Origin: Streptomyces asoensis
GTDB taxonomy: Bacteria > Actinomycetota > Actinomycetes > Streptomycetales > Streptomycetaceae
Assembly (NCBI RefSeq): GCF_013085465.1
Contig: NZ_CP049838.1
Span: 744,001 to 808,000 of the forward strand
Direction: 5' to 3'
DNA length: 64,000 nt
Positions 17,381-26,746 of this stretch are shown piece after piece. Below the pieces are notes generated by a model, which saw nothing but the letters and a program-made list of their open reading frames with translations, did no database searches and had not been told where the DNA came from. Each line of letters starts with the position of its first letter. Position 1 is the stretch's first letter. The position numbers and the translations under genes were made by a program.

Positions 17381-18238
17381 GTGGGCGGCGTGGTGGCCGG
17401 GTGGGAGTGGGACGAGACGTTGTTCGCGGGTACCGCCGCGCACTACCGGCGCGGACGGCTCCCCTATGCCCCCGGGCTGGCGGACGCGCTCGCCGAGGCG
17501 CTGCGTCTCGACGGACGGGGGCGGCTCCTCGACGTGGGATGCGGACCGGGCATCCTCGCGCTGACTCTGGCCCACCTGTTCGGCGAGGTCGTCGGCGTGG
17601 ACCCGGACCCGGAGATGATCGCCGAGGCGCGGCGTGAGGCGGCCCGAGGCGGAGTGGCCGGGAAGGCTCGGTGGGTGCGGGCCCGGGCCGAGGAACTGCC
17701 CGCGGGTCTGGGCCGGTTCACCCTCGCCACCTTCGGCCAGTCCTTCCACTGGATGGATCGCGAGCTGGTGGCCGCGACCACCAGGGACATGCTCCTGCCC
17801 GGCGGGGCGCTGGTGCACATCTCCGACCTGAAGACCGAGACGCTCACCGTCGACGGTCTTCCCCGTCCGGCGGTGCCCGGTGCGGTGATCGAGGAACTGA
17901 TCAGGCACTACCTCGGGCCGGTCCGCCGGGCCGGCCGGGGCGTGCTGCCGCAGGGCACGCCCGGCGGTGAGGCCGCGGTGCTCACCCGGGCCGGATTCTC
18001 CGGCCCGCAGCGCCATGTGGTGCCTGGCGGACAGCCGCTCGAACGGACGGCCGACGACGTCGTGGCGGGGGTGTTCTCGATGTCGTTCTCGGCTCCGCAC
18101 CTGTTCGGCGCGCGCCGCGACGCGTTCGAGGCGGACCTGCGTCGACTGCTGCGGGAGGCCTCCGCGTCGGGCCGCTTCTCCGAACGCCGGCCGAGCACCG
18201 AGGTCTTCGTCTGGGGAAAGAGCGCCTCGCCACGGTGA
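17381..18238 (+). CDS. Class I SAM-dependent methyltransferase
   Basis: About 285 residues with SAM-binding motif I LLDVGCGPGILAL, acidic motif II VVGVDPDPEMI, and LATFGQSFHWMD, in which the FHWMD is typical of the Methyltransf_11/25 'class I' group acting on small molecules. The start is uncertain: GTG codons at 17381, 17390 and 17393 are all possible, and the AGGACG upstream fits the later two better. Single gene; the substrate cannot be inferred. Confidence 0.82.
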   Translation: MGGVVAGWEWDETLFAGTAAHYRRGRLPYAPGLADALAEALRLDGRGRLLDVGCGPGILALTLAHLFGEVVGVDPDPEMIAEARREAARGGVAGKARWVRARAEELPAGLGRFTLATFGQSFHWMDRELVAATTRDMLLPGGALVHISDLKTETLTVDGLPRPAVPGAVIEELIRHYLGPVRRAGRGVLPQGTPGGEAAVLTRAGFSGPQRHVVPGGQPLERTADDVVAGVFSMSFSAPHLFGARRDAFEADLRRLLREASASGRFSERRPSTEVFVWGKSASPR

Positions 18239-18431
18239 TTGGGCTAGGACCCGGTGGGCACGCCCCTGTCCGCCGTCACCGGCGAGAACAACCCGGCGAT
18301 GACGGCGGCGGGCTCTCCCGCGCCGGTGTTCACACGGACGTGACCGTCGACTCTCAGGAAACGCTTGCTTTCGCCACTCCCTTACCCGTAGACACGTTCT
18401 TCACGAACAGTCGTGACTTCGGGGGGAGTTG

Positions 18432-19262
18432 ATGATGGAAGGCACGATAGACGGATTCCGGTACGGGGTGGTGACCCCCGTGGCGGCTTTTGTGATGGCC
18501 TGCATGGGGGGAGCGTTAGGACTGCGCTGCATCGTGCGGACGCTGCTCAACAGCGGCTCGTGGAAGCCTGGTTGGCTGGCGCTGGGGGCCGCGTCGATCG
18601 GCTGCGGCATCTGGACGATGCACTTCATCGCCATGATCGGCTTCCAGGTGGAGGAGACCCGGATCGGCTACCACGTCGGTCTGACCGTGCTCAGCCTCGC
18701 GGTCGCGATCGTGGTGGTCGGCATCGGTGTGTTCATCGTGGGCTACCGGGGCGCCGGCCGGGCGTCGCTGTCGCTCGCGGGGGTCGTCACGGGCATCGGG
18801 GTCGCCGCCATGCACTATCTGGGCATGGCGGCCCTCCAGCTCAACGGCGCCATCGAGTACACGCCGAGCACGGTGGCGCTCTCGGTGCTGATCGCCGTGG
18901 TGGCCGCGACCGCCGCCCTGTGGGCGGCCGTCACGATCCGAGGGTTCCTGACGAGCCTGGGCGCCAGCCTGGTGATGGGCGTCGCCGTGTCCGGGATGCA
19001 CTACACGGCGATGGCCGCGGTCAGCGTCCATGTGCACGGCGCGACCTCGTCGTGGGCCGGCGACAGCCCCACCTCGCTGCTGCTGCCGATGCTGATCGGG
19101 CCGGTGATCTTCCTGCTGCTGGCCGGGGTGGTGGTGATGTTCGATCCGCTGCTCGTGCTCGGCGACGGCGAGTGGAACCGGCCCGCCCGGGCGGGGCGGG
19201 CCGGTACGGCGGAGGAGGCGGTCAGCCCGCCTGCCGTCCGTCGGTCGTGGAGCGGTGGGTGA
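18432..19262 (+). CDS. MHYT-domain integral membrane sensor protein
   Basis: About 276 residues with seven predicted membrane helices and three MHYT-type motifs (WTMHFIAM, AAMHYLGM, SGMHYTAM), the proposed copper- and gas-sensing unit of MHYT proteins. Unlike many family members it carries no GGDEF/EAL output domain, only a short charged tail. Two in-frame ATGs (18432, 18435) follow GGGGGGAG, and the second has the better spacing. Its 3' end overlaps the convergent monooxygenase gene by 41 bases. Confidence 0.9.
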   Translation: MMEGTIDGFRYGVVTPVAAFVMACMGGALGLRCIVRTLLNSGSWKPGWLALGAASIGCGIWTMHFIAMIGFQVEETRIGYHVGLTVLSLAVAIVVVGIGVFIVGYRGAGRASLSLAGVVTGIGVAAMHYLGMAALQLNGAIEYTPSTVALSVLIAVVAATAALWAAVTIRGFLTSLGASLVMGVAVSGMHYTAMAAVSVHVHGATSSWAGDSPTSLLLPMLIGPVIFLLLAGVVVMFDPLLVLGDGEWNRPARAGRAGTAEEAVSPPAVRRSWSGG

Positions 19263-20622
19263 GGGGCTCGCGCAGGCCCAGGTGCTCACGGAGCGTGCGG
19301 CCCGTGTACTCGGTGGGGTAGACACCGCGTTCCTGGAGTTCCGGGACGAGCAGGTCGACGATGTCGTCGAGGCCGTCCGGGATGAGGTACGGCGTCACGT
19401 TGAAGCCGTCGACGGCGCCGTGCCGCACCCAGTGGGCGAACCTGTCGGCGAGTCCGGCGGGGGTGCCGACGTGCCCGCGCTGCGGTCCGAGGGCGATGAC
19501 GGTCTCGCGCAGCGACCAGCCGTTCGCCTCCGCCTTCTCGCGCCACTCGGCGACCACCACGCGTGGGTCGGCGACGCGCCGGGCGCCGAAGGAGCCGTCG
19601 TTCTCGGCGACGACCGGGTCCTCCTTGGGCAGCGGCCCGTCGGCGTCCCGGTCCGAGAGGTCGAGACCCCACAGCAGACCGGCGACACCCAACGCCGTTG
19701 CCGGTGTGACCTGTTGGAGGCGGATCCAGCGCTTCTTCTCCAGCGCCTCGGCCTCCGTCGCCCCGATGATGATCTCCGTGCCGGGGAGGATGCGCAGGTC
19801 GTCCTCGGGCCGGCCGACGGCGAGCAGCCGCCGTCGGAGGTCCTCGGCGAACGCGAGCGCGTCGTCGAAGTCGTTGCCGTGCGCGGAGAAGACGACGTCG
19901 GCGTTGCGGGCCGCGAAATCGCGTCCCTCGCCGGAGTCGCCGGCCTGGAAGATCACCGGATGGCCCTGGCCGCTGCGGGGCAGGGTGGGCGCGAGGTCGA
20001 CGTCGAACTGCGTTCCCCGGTGCCGGACCCGGTCCACGGCTCCTGGCGCCGCCCAGGCGGGGGCGCCCACGGCGCCGGAGACGGCCCCGTCGGCCCAGCC
20101 GTCCCACAGGGCGCGGGCCACGGTGAGGAACTCCTCGGCGCGCCGGTAGCGGTCGGCGTGGTCCAGGTAGCCGCCGCGCCGGAAGTTGGCGCCGGTCCAG
20201 GCGTTGTCGGTGGTCACCACGTTCCAGCCGGCGCGGCCCTCGGAGAGCAGGTCGAGGCCGGAGAGCCGGCGGGCCAGGTCGGCGGGTTCGTTGAAGGTGG
20301 TGTTGGAGGTGCTGACCAGGCCGATCCGGTCGGTGACCGCGGCCAGCGCGGCGAGCTGGGTGATGGCGTCGGGCCGTCCGGCGACGTCGAGTTCGTGGAT
20401 CAGTCCGTCGACCTCGCGCAGTCGCAGCCCCTCCCCCAGGAAGAACGCGTCGAACAGGCCCCGTTCGGCGGTCTGCGCGACCCGCCGGAAGTTCGCGGGG
20501 GCGATCTGGGAGCCGCTGGCCGGGTCGGACCAGATGGTCCAGTGGTTGACGCCCTGGAAGAAGACACCGAAGTGCAGCTGGGCGTCCGGCCGGGGGACGT
20601 CGAGGGGGTCGGTGCGGGTCAT
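19222..20622 (-). CDS. NtaA/SnaA/DszA-type FMN-dependent monooxygenase
   Basis: 466 residues, bacterial luciferase-like fold of the NtaA/DszA group. Landmarks are FGVFFQGVNHWTIWSDP, DAFFLGEGL, TSNTTFNEP, GWNVVTTDN and RGTQFDVDLAPTLPRSGQGHPVIFQAGDSGEGR. These enzymes use FMNH2 from a separate reductase to oxidise chelators, sulfones or other sulfur compounds. It overlaps the upstream luciferase-like gene by four bases, so the two form an operon headed by the leader peptide at 21900. The substrate is inferred to be an organosulfur compound. Confidence 0.87.
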   Translation of the reverse strand: MTRTDPLDVPRPDAQLHFGVFFQGVNHWTIWSDPASGSQIAPANFRRVAQTAERGLFDAFFLGEGLRLREVDGLIHELDVAGRPDAITQLAALAAVTDRIGLVSTSNTTFNEPADLARRLSGLDLLSEGRAGWNVVTTDNAWTGANFRRGGYLDHADRYRRAEEFLTVARALWDGWADGAVSGAVGAPAWAAPGAVDRVRHRGTQFDVDLAPTLPRSGQGHPVIFQAGDSGEGRDFAARNADVVFSAHGNDFDDALAFAEDLRRRLLAVGRPEDDLRILPGTEIIIGATEAEALEKKRWIRLQQVTPATALGVAGLLWGLDLSDRDADGPLPKEDPVVAENDGSFGARRVADPRVVVAEWREKAEANGWSLRETVIALGPQRGHVGTPAGLADRFAHWVRHGAVDGFNVTPYLIPDGLDDIVDLLVPELQERGVYPTEYTGRTLREHLGLREPLTHRSTTDGRQAG

Positions 20623-21728
20623 CGGGTCTCCTGGAGGGCCTCGATGTCCGGGCCGGCGGCGTAGCGGTTGGCGGGGCGCTCCAGCCCCAGGTGGGTGCGC
20701 AGGGACGCGCCGGGCAGCGGGCGCACGGCGAGGCGCCGTTCGAAGAGGTGGGGCAGGACGAGCCGGGACAGCTCCGGCAGATCCTCGTCGAGCACGAGCG
20801 GATGCAGGCGTACGCCGTCCACGACGCCCCGCAACCGCCCGAGCAGGACGGCGAGTCCGGAGGCGGAGCCGATGTGGCGCAGCCGTCCGCGGTCGGTCCA
20901 GGGCGCGTGCTGTTCGAGGTCGGCGACGCGCTCCTCGGCGGTGGCGTGGGCCGTGTCGAGGGCGACCTCGATCTCGGCGAAGGTGCGGGGCGTTCCGGCG
21001 CCGGCTGCGGCCTCGGCGACCGCGGCGAGGTCGCGGCCCTCGACGAGGGCGACATCGAGCTGCCCGGCGGGGACGCGGTCGGGCCGGCCGAGGACGACGA
21101 GCTGTCCCTGGGGCGGCCGCGGCACGATGGCCGGGCCCTTCACCGCATAGGCGTCGCCGGTGAAGTCGACGTAGTGCAGCCGGTCGCGGTCGAGGTATCT
21201 GCTGGTGGCGACGGAGCGGATGACCGCGTCGTCCTCCCAGGAGTCCCACAGGGCGCGGACGACCTCGACTCCGTCGCGGGACTCCCGGGCACGGGCGGCC
21301 TCGCCGTCGACGTGCGGACGGCCCCAGACCCGGGCCGCCTCGGGACGTTCCTCCTCGCCCACCACCCAGCCGCCGCGCCCGACCGAGATGTGGTCGAGGG
21401 ACGCCAACTGGCTGGAGACGTGGAAGGGTTCGGCGTACGTGACCGGCACGACGGGCGCGATCCCGACGACGCTGGTCGACGCGGCGAGGAACGCGGCCCG
21501 CTCGACCGCGCCGATGCGGCCGACGACGTCGGGGGTGCCACCGGGCGGCAGCGCGCCGTCCTCCAGGGTGATCAGAGTGAACCCGGAGTTCTCCGCGGCG
21601 GCGGCGACGCGGGCCACCCGGCGTGGGGTGAGCAGATGGTCGGGCGAGTGGGCGGCGCGGCGCCAGGCCGCGGGGTGGGCGCCGTCACCGTCGAGTTCGA
21701 CGGCGAGCCGCAGGGCGGGACCGGACAA
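20619..21728 (-). CDS. LLM-class flavin-dependent oxidoreductase
   Basis: 369 residues, a luciferase-like monooxygenase with LRLAVELDGDGAHPAAWR, GFTLITLEDG, PVVPVTYAEPFHVSSQLASLDHISVGRGGWVV and a long C-terminal variable region. A longer frame reaches back to an ATG at 21836, but that would overlap the leader peptide. A TTG at 21728 lies right before the conserved N-terminus and has GGAAGGA at suitable spacing, so I prefer it. It should act with the downstream NtaA-type enzyme; no reductase is adjacent. Confidence 0.8.
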   Translation of the reverse strand: MSGPALRLAVELDGDGAHPAAWRRAAHSPDHLLTPRRVARVAAAAENSGFTLITLEDGALPPGGTPDVVGRIGAVERAAFLAASTSVVGIAPVVPVTYAEPFHVSSQLASLDHISVGRGGWVVGEEERPEAARVWGRPHVDGEAARARESRDGVEVVRALWDSWEDDAVIRSVATSRYLDRDRLHYVDFTGDAYAVKGPAIVPRPPQGQLVVLGRPDRVPAGQLDVALVEGRDLAAVAEAAAGAGTPRTFAEIEVALDTAHATAEERVADLEQHAPWTDRGRLRHIGSASGLAVLLGRLRGVVDGVRLHPLVLDEDLPELSRLVLPHLFERRLAVRPLPGASLRTHLGLERPANRYAAGPDIEALQETR

Positions 21729-21783
21729 CGGGAGTTCCTTCCGGAGGCACGACGAGTCGACCGGCCCGACGGGCCGGCGGGGG

Positions 21784-21900
21784 TCAGCGGCGTGCGGAAG
21801 GACAGACGGCGGAGGCGGTACGGCAGTAGTCGACATGCCGTCGGGTGATCAGCCGCGTGCCCGTGCCGACACCGTGCGGTGTCGTGCCAGGTGCGCGCAT
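21784..21900 (-). CDS. Cys-containing upstream leader peptide (38 residues)
   Basis: A small gene with GGAGG six bases before its ATG encodes 38 residues beginning MRAPGT and containing RLITRRHVDYCRTASAVC. The RRHVD(L/Y)CR pattern is that of short actinobacterial leader peptides found ahead of sulfur-metabolism genes. It ends 55 bases before the proposed start of the monooxygenase gene. By analogy with known cysteine-responsive attenuation in actinobacteria, ribosome stalling at its Cys codons may switch the downstream operon on under sulfur starvation. Confidence 0.75.
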   Translation of the reverse strand: MRAPGTTPHGVGTGTRLITRRHVDYCRTASAVCPSARR

Positions 21901-22039
21901 CGGGGGCCTCCACCCTTCGTGACAGATCGCTTCAACCTACGTGGTCGGCCCCGGAAAGTGTCAAGGGCATTAGATGCCGGTGCATGAACTCGGCCGGGTG
22001 GGCTGCTGCCGCGTTGTGGATCATTGCTACGGTGCACCG

Positions 22040-23545
22040 GTGTCTGACTCCTCACGCGATACCGCCGAAGGCGCCGGCTGGGTCGGCGCCGACCGGGGCG
22101 CGTACCAGCAACTCATGCCGGACAGGACCGAGAAGATCTCGTGGCTCGATCCCAGGATGCTGTGGGCCGCCCGCAACGGCGTGCTGGCGTCGTGGTTCGG
22201 GGACCCGACGGGCCGAACCCGCAGCCGCCTGGTGGCGCAGCGGGCGGCGGCCGGCGCACCCGAGGACAAGGTGATCCGACGCACGGACCCGGACAGCTTC
22301 TCCTTCATGGTCATCGGCGACACGGGTGAGGGCGACGATCCCCAGTACGCCGTCGTACCCGGCTTTCTGAGGGCCAGTCAGGGCACGTCCTTCGCCGTGC
22401 TCGCCAGTGATGTCATCTATCCGGTCGGCAGCGCCGACGACTACGGCACCAAGTTCTTCCGCCCCTACCGGGACTACCCGGCGCCGATATACGCGATACC
22501 GGGCAACCACGACTGGTACGAGGACCTGGGCGCGTTCATGCGGGTCTTCTGCGGCGACGCCCCGCCGCCGCCCGCCGAGCCCGCACCGCGCCTGCTCAGC
22601 CGCGCGCGGCTGCGTGCCCTGCTGTGGCACCGGCCGCGTGCGCACGACGGTCAACGCCTCGCGGAGGCCCGCGCGTTGAGGTCCGCGACCGGCCAGCAGG
22701 CGGTGCAGCCCGGGCCGTACTGGGCGATCGACGCCGGCCCGGTGCGGATCATCGGCATCGACACCGGACTGCTGGGCACGCTCGACGCCGAACAGGGCGC
22801 ATGGCTGCGTGAGGTGTCCCGGGGCCCACGGCCGAAGATACTCATCACCGGCTCCCCCCTCTACGTCGACGGCGAGCACCACCCGTGCCCCGTCGAAGGC
22901 GGCGGCACCGTCGACGACATCGTCAGCGCGCCCGAGCACCACTACGTGGCGGCGATTGGCGGCGACATCCACAACTACCAGCGCTACCCGGTGCGTCTGG
23001 CGGACGGGCGGACGCTCCAGTACGTGGTCTCGGGCGGTGGGGGCGCCTTCATGCACGCCACGCACACCATCCCCCGGGTGTCCGTGGCCGGCGTCACCGA
23101 GCGGGACTTCCGCTGCTATCCGCTGCGCGGCGACTCCCTCGCCTTCTACAGCCGGCTCTACGGGCGCCGGCTGCGGCTGCGTCGCTTCTTCGCCCTCACC
23201 GAGACCGAGGCCCAGGCGGTGGTCGCCGAACGGCTGGGCATCCCGCCGACCCGCACACCGGGCCCGGAGGTCAGGGTGACGCGGCGGATCCGCCTGCTGG
23301 CCGGTCTGCTGGGCACCGGGAGCCGTCCGGAGCGCCGCAAGCGGTTCCGGCTTCCGGTGCGCAAGATCTACACCCAGCTCTTCTCGCCGAGCTCGGTGAC
23401 GTACAGCCCGCCGTTCTTCAAGTGCTTCCTACGGCTGGACGTCACACCGGAGTCGGTCCGGCTGCGCTGCTTCGCGGCCACCGGGAACCGCGCCCAGGAA
23501 CTGAACCCGCCGGTCGAGGACGAGGTCACGATCCCGCTGGTCTGA
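22040..23545 (+). CDS. Calcineurin-like metallophosphoesterase
   Basis: 501 residues from GTG; a longer version from ATG 21974 would add 22 Cys-rich residues with no family match. Metal-binding motifs are in order: FMVIGDTGEG, ASDVIYPVG, AIPGNHDW and GGDIHNYQRYPV. A further 130-residue C-terminal part (after LAFYSRLYGRRLRLRRFF) is specific to this subgroup. There is no signal peptide, so it is probably cytoplasmic. Substrate unknown. The gene stands alone. Confidence 0.85.
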   Translation: MSDSSRDTAEGAGWVGADRGAYQQLMPDRTEKISWLDPRMLWAARNGVLASWFGDPTGRTRSRLVAQRAAAGAPEDKVIRRTDPDSFSFMVIGDTGEGDDPQYAVVPGFLRASQGTSFAVLASDVIYPVGSADDYGTKFFRPYRDYPAPIYAIPGNHDWYEDLGAFMRVFCGDAPPPPAEPAPRLLSRARLRALLWHRPRAHDGQRLAEARALRSATGQQAVQPGPYWAIDAGPVRIIGIDTGLLGTLDAEQGAWLREVSRGPRPKILITGSPLYVDGEHHPCPVEGGGTVDDIVSAPEHHYVAAIGGDIHNYQRYPVRLADGRTLQYVVSGGGGAFMHATHTIPRVSVAGVTERDFRCYPLRGDSLAFYSRLYGRRLRLRRFFALTETEAQAVVAERLGIPPTRTPGPEVRVTRRIRLLAGLLGTGSRPERRKRFRLPVRKIYTQLFSPSSVTYSPPFFKCFLRLDVTPESVRLRCFAATGNRAQELNPPVEDEVTIPLV

Positions 23546-23614
23546 GGCCGCCTGCGACAATCGGCGAAGAACACCTGTACGGCCGTACACGCCGTCGAAC
23601 GATGGAGGAGCCCC

Positions 23615-24649
23615 GTGTCGTCGACCTCACGCCCCCTGCGCAGGCTGGGCTTCCTCACCATCGGGCTGTTCGACGCGGACGATCCGGGCCGGGGGCACGA
23701 GACCACGCTGGAGGTCATCGAGCTGGGTGAGCGGCTCGGCTTCGACAGCGCCTGGGTGCGCCACCGGCATCTCCAGTACGGCATCTCGTCCCCCGTCGCC
23801 GTCCTGGCGGCCGCCTCGCAGCGCACCCGGCGCATCGAGCTCGGCACCGCGGTCATCCCGTTGGGCTGGGAGAACCCGCTGCGCCTCGCGGAGGACCTGG
23901 CCACCGTCGACATCCTGTCCGGGGGCCGGCTCAACCCGGGGGTGAGCGTCGGCCCGCCGATGCACTACGAGCAGGTCAAGGAGGCCCTCTATCCGGACAC
24001 CTCCGACGCGGAGGACTTCGGATACGAGCGGGTGCGGCGGCTGCTCGACCTGGTGCGCGGCAGGTCCGCCACCGACTTCAGCGGGGTCGAGGGCTTCGAG
24101 GTGTTCTCGGACCGGGTGCAGCCGCACTCCCCCGGTCTCGGCCGCCGCCTGTGGTACGGCGGGGGCAGCCTGGGTTCGGCGCGCTGGGCCGGGGAACACG
24201 GCATGAACTTCCTCACCAGCAGTGTCGTCAAGGCCGAAGGCCCGGACGACACCAGGGACTTCGCCGAGATCCAGCTCTCCCACGTCCGCGCCTTCCGCGC
24301 CGCCCACCCCGACGGCGAGGCGGCCCGTGTCTCGCAGGGTCTCGTGGTCATCCCTACCGACTCCGCCTCACCCGAACAGCGCGCGAAGTACGAGGAGTTC
24401 GCGGCGAAGCGGCTCCCCCGGACGACCTCGCCGCAGGGCCCGGCCCGGCTGCTGTTCGCCCCGGACCTGGTCGGCACCTCGGACGAGATCGCCGAACGCC
24501 TGCACGCCCACGCCGCGTTCCGCGAGATCGACGAGGTCGCCTTCGCTCTGCCGTTCACCTTCGGGCACGAGGACTACGTACAGATCCTGACCGACATGGC
24601 GACGAAGCTGGGTCCGGCGCTGGGATGGCGGCCCGGCTCCGGAGCGTGA
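23615..24649 (+). CDS. LLM-class flavin-dependent oxidoreductase
   Basis: 344 residues, single luciferase-like domain: RLGFLTIGLFDADDPGRGHETTLEVIELGERLGFDSAWVRHRHLQ opens the barrel, followed by RIELGTAVIPLGWENPLRLAEDLATVDILSGGRLNPGVSVG. This start of the barrel is typical of alkanal-monooxygenase-like and F420/FMN enzymes. GTG start after GGAGGAG. Its stop lies six bases from the stop of the convergent dioxygenase gene. The substrate is unknown. Confidence 0.85.
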   Translation: MSSTSRPLRRLGFLTIGLFDADDPGRGHETTLEVIELGERLGFDSAWVRHRHLQYGISSPVAVLAAASQRTRRIELGTAVIPLGWENPLRLAEDLATVDILSGGRLNPGVSVGPPMHYEQVKEALYPDTSDAEDFGYERVRRLLDLVRGRSATDFSGVEGFEVFSDRVQPHSPGLGRRLWYGGGSLGSARWAGEHGMNFLTSSVVKAEGPDDTRDFAEIQLSHVRAFRAAHPDGEAARVSQGLVVIPTDSASPEQRAKYEEFAAKRLPRTTSPQGPARLLFAPDLVGTSDEIAERLHAHAAFREIDEVAFALPFTFGHEDYVQILTDMATKLGPALGWRPGSGA

Positions 24650-24655
24650 GGACCC

Positions 24656-25651
24656 TCACCAGCGGCCCGGCTCGGTTCCCGTCAGCGGCTCGGACGGCCT
24701 GCCGTCCACGCCGACGGGGACCTCGCCGGTGAGCATCACCCGGTGCATCGTGCGGGGGAAGCGCAGATGCGCGTTGTCGCTCGGCGCGAGGTGGATGGTG
24801 GCGCGGTTGTCCCAGAACGCGACGCTGCCCGGTTCCCAGCGGAAGCGGACCGTGTACTCGGGGCGGGTCGCCTCCTCCAGCAGCATGTCCAGGATCGCCC
24901 GGCTCTCCGCGCGGGAGAGGTCGGTGATCTGCTCGACGTAGTAGCCGTTGACGTACAGCACGCGCTCCCCCGTCTCGGGGTGGACGCGTACCAGGGGGTG
25001 TACCGAGGCGACCTGGTGATCGAGGAGGTGGCGGACGTACGCGTCGTCACCGGGGCGGGGCTGGTAGCCCACGCCGAGCCGGTGCTCGGCGCGCAGCCCG
25101 GCCAGGAACTCCCGCAGGGGCGCGGAGAGTCCGGCGTGGGCGGCCGCCAGGTTGGACCAGGTCGTGTCACCGCCGTAGGGCGGTACGGTCTCGGCGCGCA
25201 GGATCGTCGCGGCCGGCGGGTCGACACGGGCGCCGTGGTCGCAGTGCCAGCCGCGCAGCAGGGTGTGCCGGCGGCGCCGGAGCCACTCCTCGTGCTCCAT
25301 GCCGAACTTCCCGCCCAGCTCGAGGCGGTCGGCGGTCGTCTCGATCTCCGGGAAGTCCGCCGGCGACGCGCTGCCGCGCCTGCGCAGGACGACGGGTTCG
25401 CCGAACCGTCGCGCGAACGCCACATGTCCCGCGTGGTCGAGGCGCTGCCCGCGGAAGAACACCACCTTCCAGCGCAGTACCGCCGCCCTGACCACGGCGA
25501 CCTGGGCGTCGTCGAGTCCCGCGGCCAGGTCGACGCCCTCGATCTCGGCGCCGATGTGTCCGGCGACCGGCTTCACCTCCACCCCGGCCGCCCGCGCGGC
25601 CTCCTCGGCCGTCGGGTCGTCGAAGGGGGTGGCCCGGCTGTCCGTCGTCAT
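24656..25651 (-). CDS. TauD/TfdA-family Fe(II)/2-oxoglutarate dioxygenase
   Basis: 331 residues. The iron site is H-x-D in GWHCDHG and the distal His in FWDNRATIHLAP; the 2-oxoglutarate Arg is in RTMHRVMLTGEVP. The N-terminal VKPVAGHIGAEIEGVDLAAGL is the family's usual opening. TauD enzymes release sulfite from taurine, while relatives act on alkyl sulfates, 2,4-D or amino acids. There is no adjacent sulfonate transporter, so the substrate is open. The presence of three luciferase-like enzymes nearby makes an organosulfur role plausible. Confidence 0.88.
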   Translation of the reverse strand: MTTDSRATPFDDPTAEEAARAAGVEVKPVAGHIGAEIEGVDLAAGLDDAQVAVVRAAVLRWKVVFFRGQRLDHAGHVAFARRFGEPVVLRRRGSASPADFPEIETTADRLELGGKFGMEHEEWLRRRRHTLLRGWHCDHGARVDPPAATILRAETVPPYGGDTTWSNLAAAHAGLSAPLREFLAGLRAEHRLGVGYQPRPGDDAYVRHLLDHQVASVHPLVRVHPETGERVLYVNGYYVEQITDLSRAESRAILDMLLEEATRPEYTVRFRWEPGSVAFWDNRATIHLAPSDNAHLRFPRTMHRVMLTGEVPVGVDGRPSEPLTGTEPGRW

Positions 25652-25852
25652 GCGTGCTCCGCTCGTCTTCACTCGTCGTCCGTCACGGCTCCGGGAAGAT
25701 CGTGACAGCGAAACGACGGCCTGGCGACAGGGCCTCGGACACCCGCGCCGGAGACGGACGCCCCGCCCGTCGGCCTCCGGTTGATCGATCCCCGTCTCAT
25801 CGGTGAGGCTGGTGGGACGGCACGGACGACACAGTCGAGGAAAGGTCCCCTG

Positions 25853-26683
25853 GTGAGCAACATCCCGGAGTACACGCTCAACGACGGTACGAAGCTCCCG
25901 GCCCTGGGTCTGGGCACCTGGCCGATGGACGACGCGGAGGCGGAGCGGTCGGTGGCCGAAGCGCTCGGCCTGGGCTACCGGCTCGTCGACACGGCGACGA
26001 ACTATCGCAACGAGACCGGGGTCGGGCGGGGCGTGGCCCGGGGCGGGGTGCCGCGCGAGGAGATCCTGGTGGCCACGAAACTGCCCGGCCGCCACCACGG
26101 CTACGAGGAGACCCTCGCCTCCTTCGAGGAGTCCCGGCAGCGGCTCGGCCTCGAGTACGTCGACCTGTACCTGATCCACTGGCCGCTTCCCCGGGTCGAC
26201 AGGTTCGTCGACTCCTGGCGGGCCATGATCAAGCTCCGCGAGGACGGCCTGGTCCGGTCCATCGGTGTCTCCAACTTCACCGCCGGGCACATCGAGCGGC
26301 TGGAGAAGGAGACCGGCGTGCTGCCGTCCGTCAACCAGATCGAGCTGCACCCGCTCTTCCCGCAGGACGAGCTGCGCGCCTTCCACGAGGCCAAGGGCGT
26401 CCGCACGGAGAGCTGGAGCCCGCTGGGCCGCGGTTCGGCGCTCCTGGAGGACCCGGCCGTCGTCTCCGTCGCCGAGTCGCTGGGCGTGACACCCGGCCAG
26501 GTCGTCCTGCGCTGGCACGTCCAGCTCGGCGCGGTCCCCATCCCGAAGTCGTCCAGCCCCGAGCGGCAGCGCGCCAACCTCGACGTCTTCGGCTTCGAAC
26601 TCGGGCCGGCCCAGCTGGCGGCGATCGCGGAGCGCCCGCACCGGCGCCTGGGCGGCGACCCCGAGGTGCACGAGGAGTTCTGA
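25853..26683 (+). CDS. Aldo/keto reductase
   Basis: 276 residues, (beta/alpha)8 NADPH-dependent oxidoreductase. The tetrad is visible as Asp in RLVDTATNY, Tyr in the same motif, Lys in VATKLPG and His in YLIHWPLP. NADPH-binding residues occur in PIPKSSSPERQRANL. The best match is the 2,5-diketo-gluconate reductase-like group (AKR5). GTG start with AGGAAAGG upstream. Divergent from the dioxygenase gene over a 200-base gap that presumably contains both promoters. Confidence 0.9.
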   Translation: MSNIPEYTLNDGTKLPALGLGTWPMDDAEAERSVAEALGLGYRLVDTATNYRNETGVGRGVARGGVPREEILVATKLPGRHHGYEETLASFEESRQRLGLEYVDLYLIHWPLPRVDRFVDSWRAMIKLREDGLVRSIGVSNFTAGHIERLEKETGVLPSVNQIELHPLFPQDELRAFHEAKGVRTESWSPLGRGSALLEDPAVVSVAESLGVTPGQVVLRWHVQLGAVPIPKSSSPERQRANLDVFGFELGPAQLAAIAERPHRRLGGDPEVHEEF

Positions 26684-26746
26684 GCGGTGCCGGCAGGATC
26701 CCGCTCCGTCGGTGCCGCTCCCCGGGGCGGCACCGTCCAGGAGTGA

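Noticed and set aside
21974..22039. Cys-rich 22-residue extension of the phosphoesterase, or a separate leader peptide
   Set aside because: It is in frame with the enzyme with no stop, has no ribosome site, and does not match the leader-peptide pattern.
25669..25800. A 43-codon leader peptide upstream of the TauD-type gene
   Set aside because: An in-frame ATG at 25800 and a stop 18 bases before the gene exist, but there is no good ribosome site and no RRHVD-type motif.
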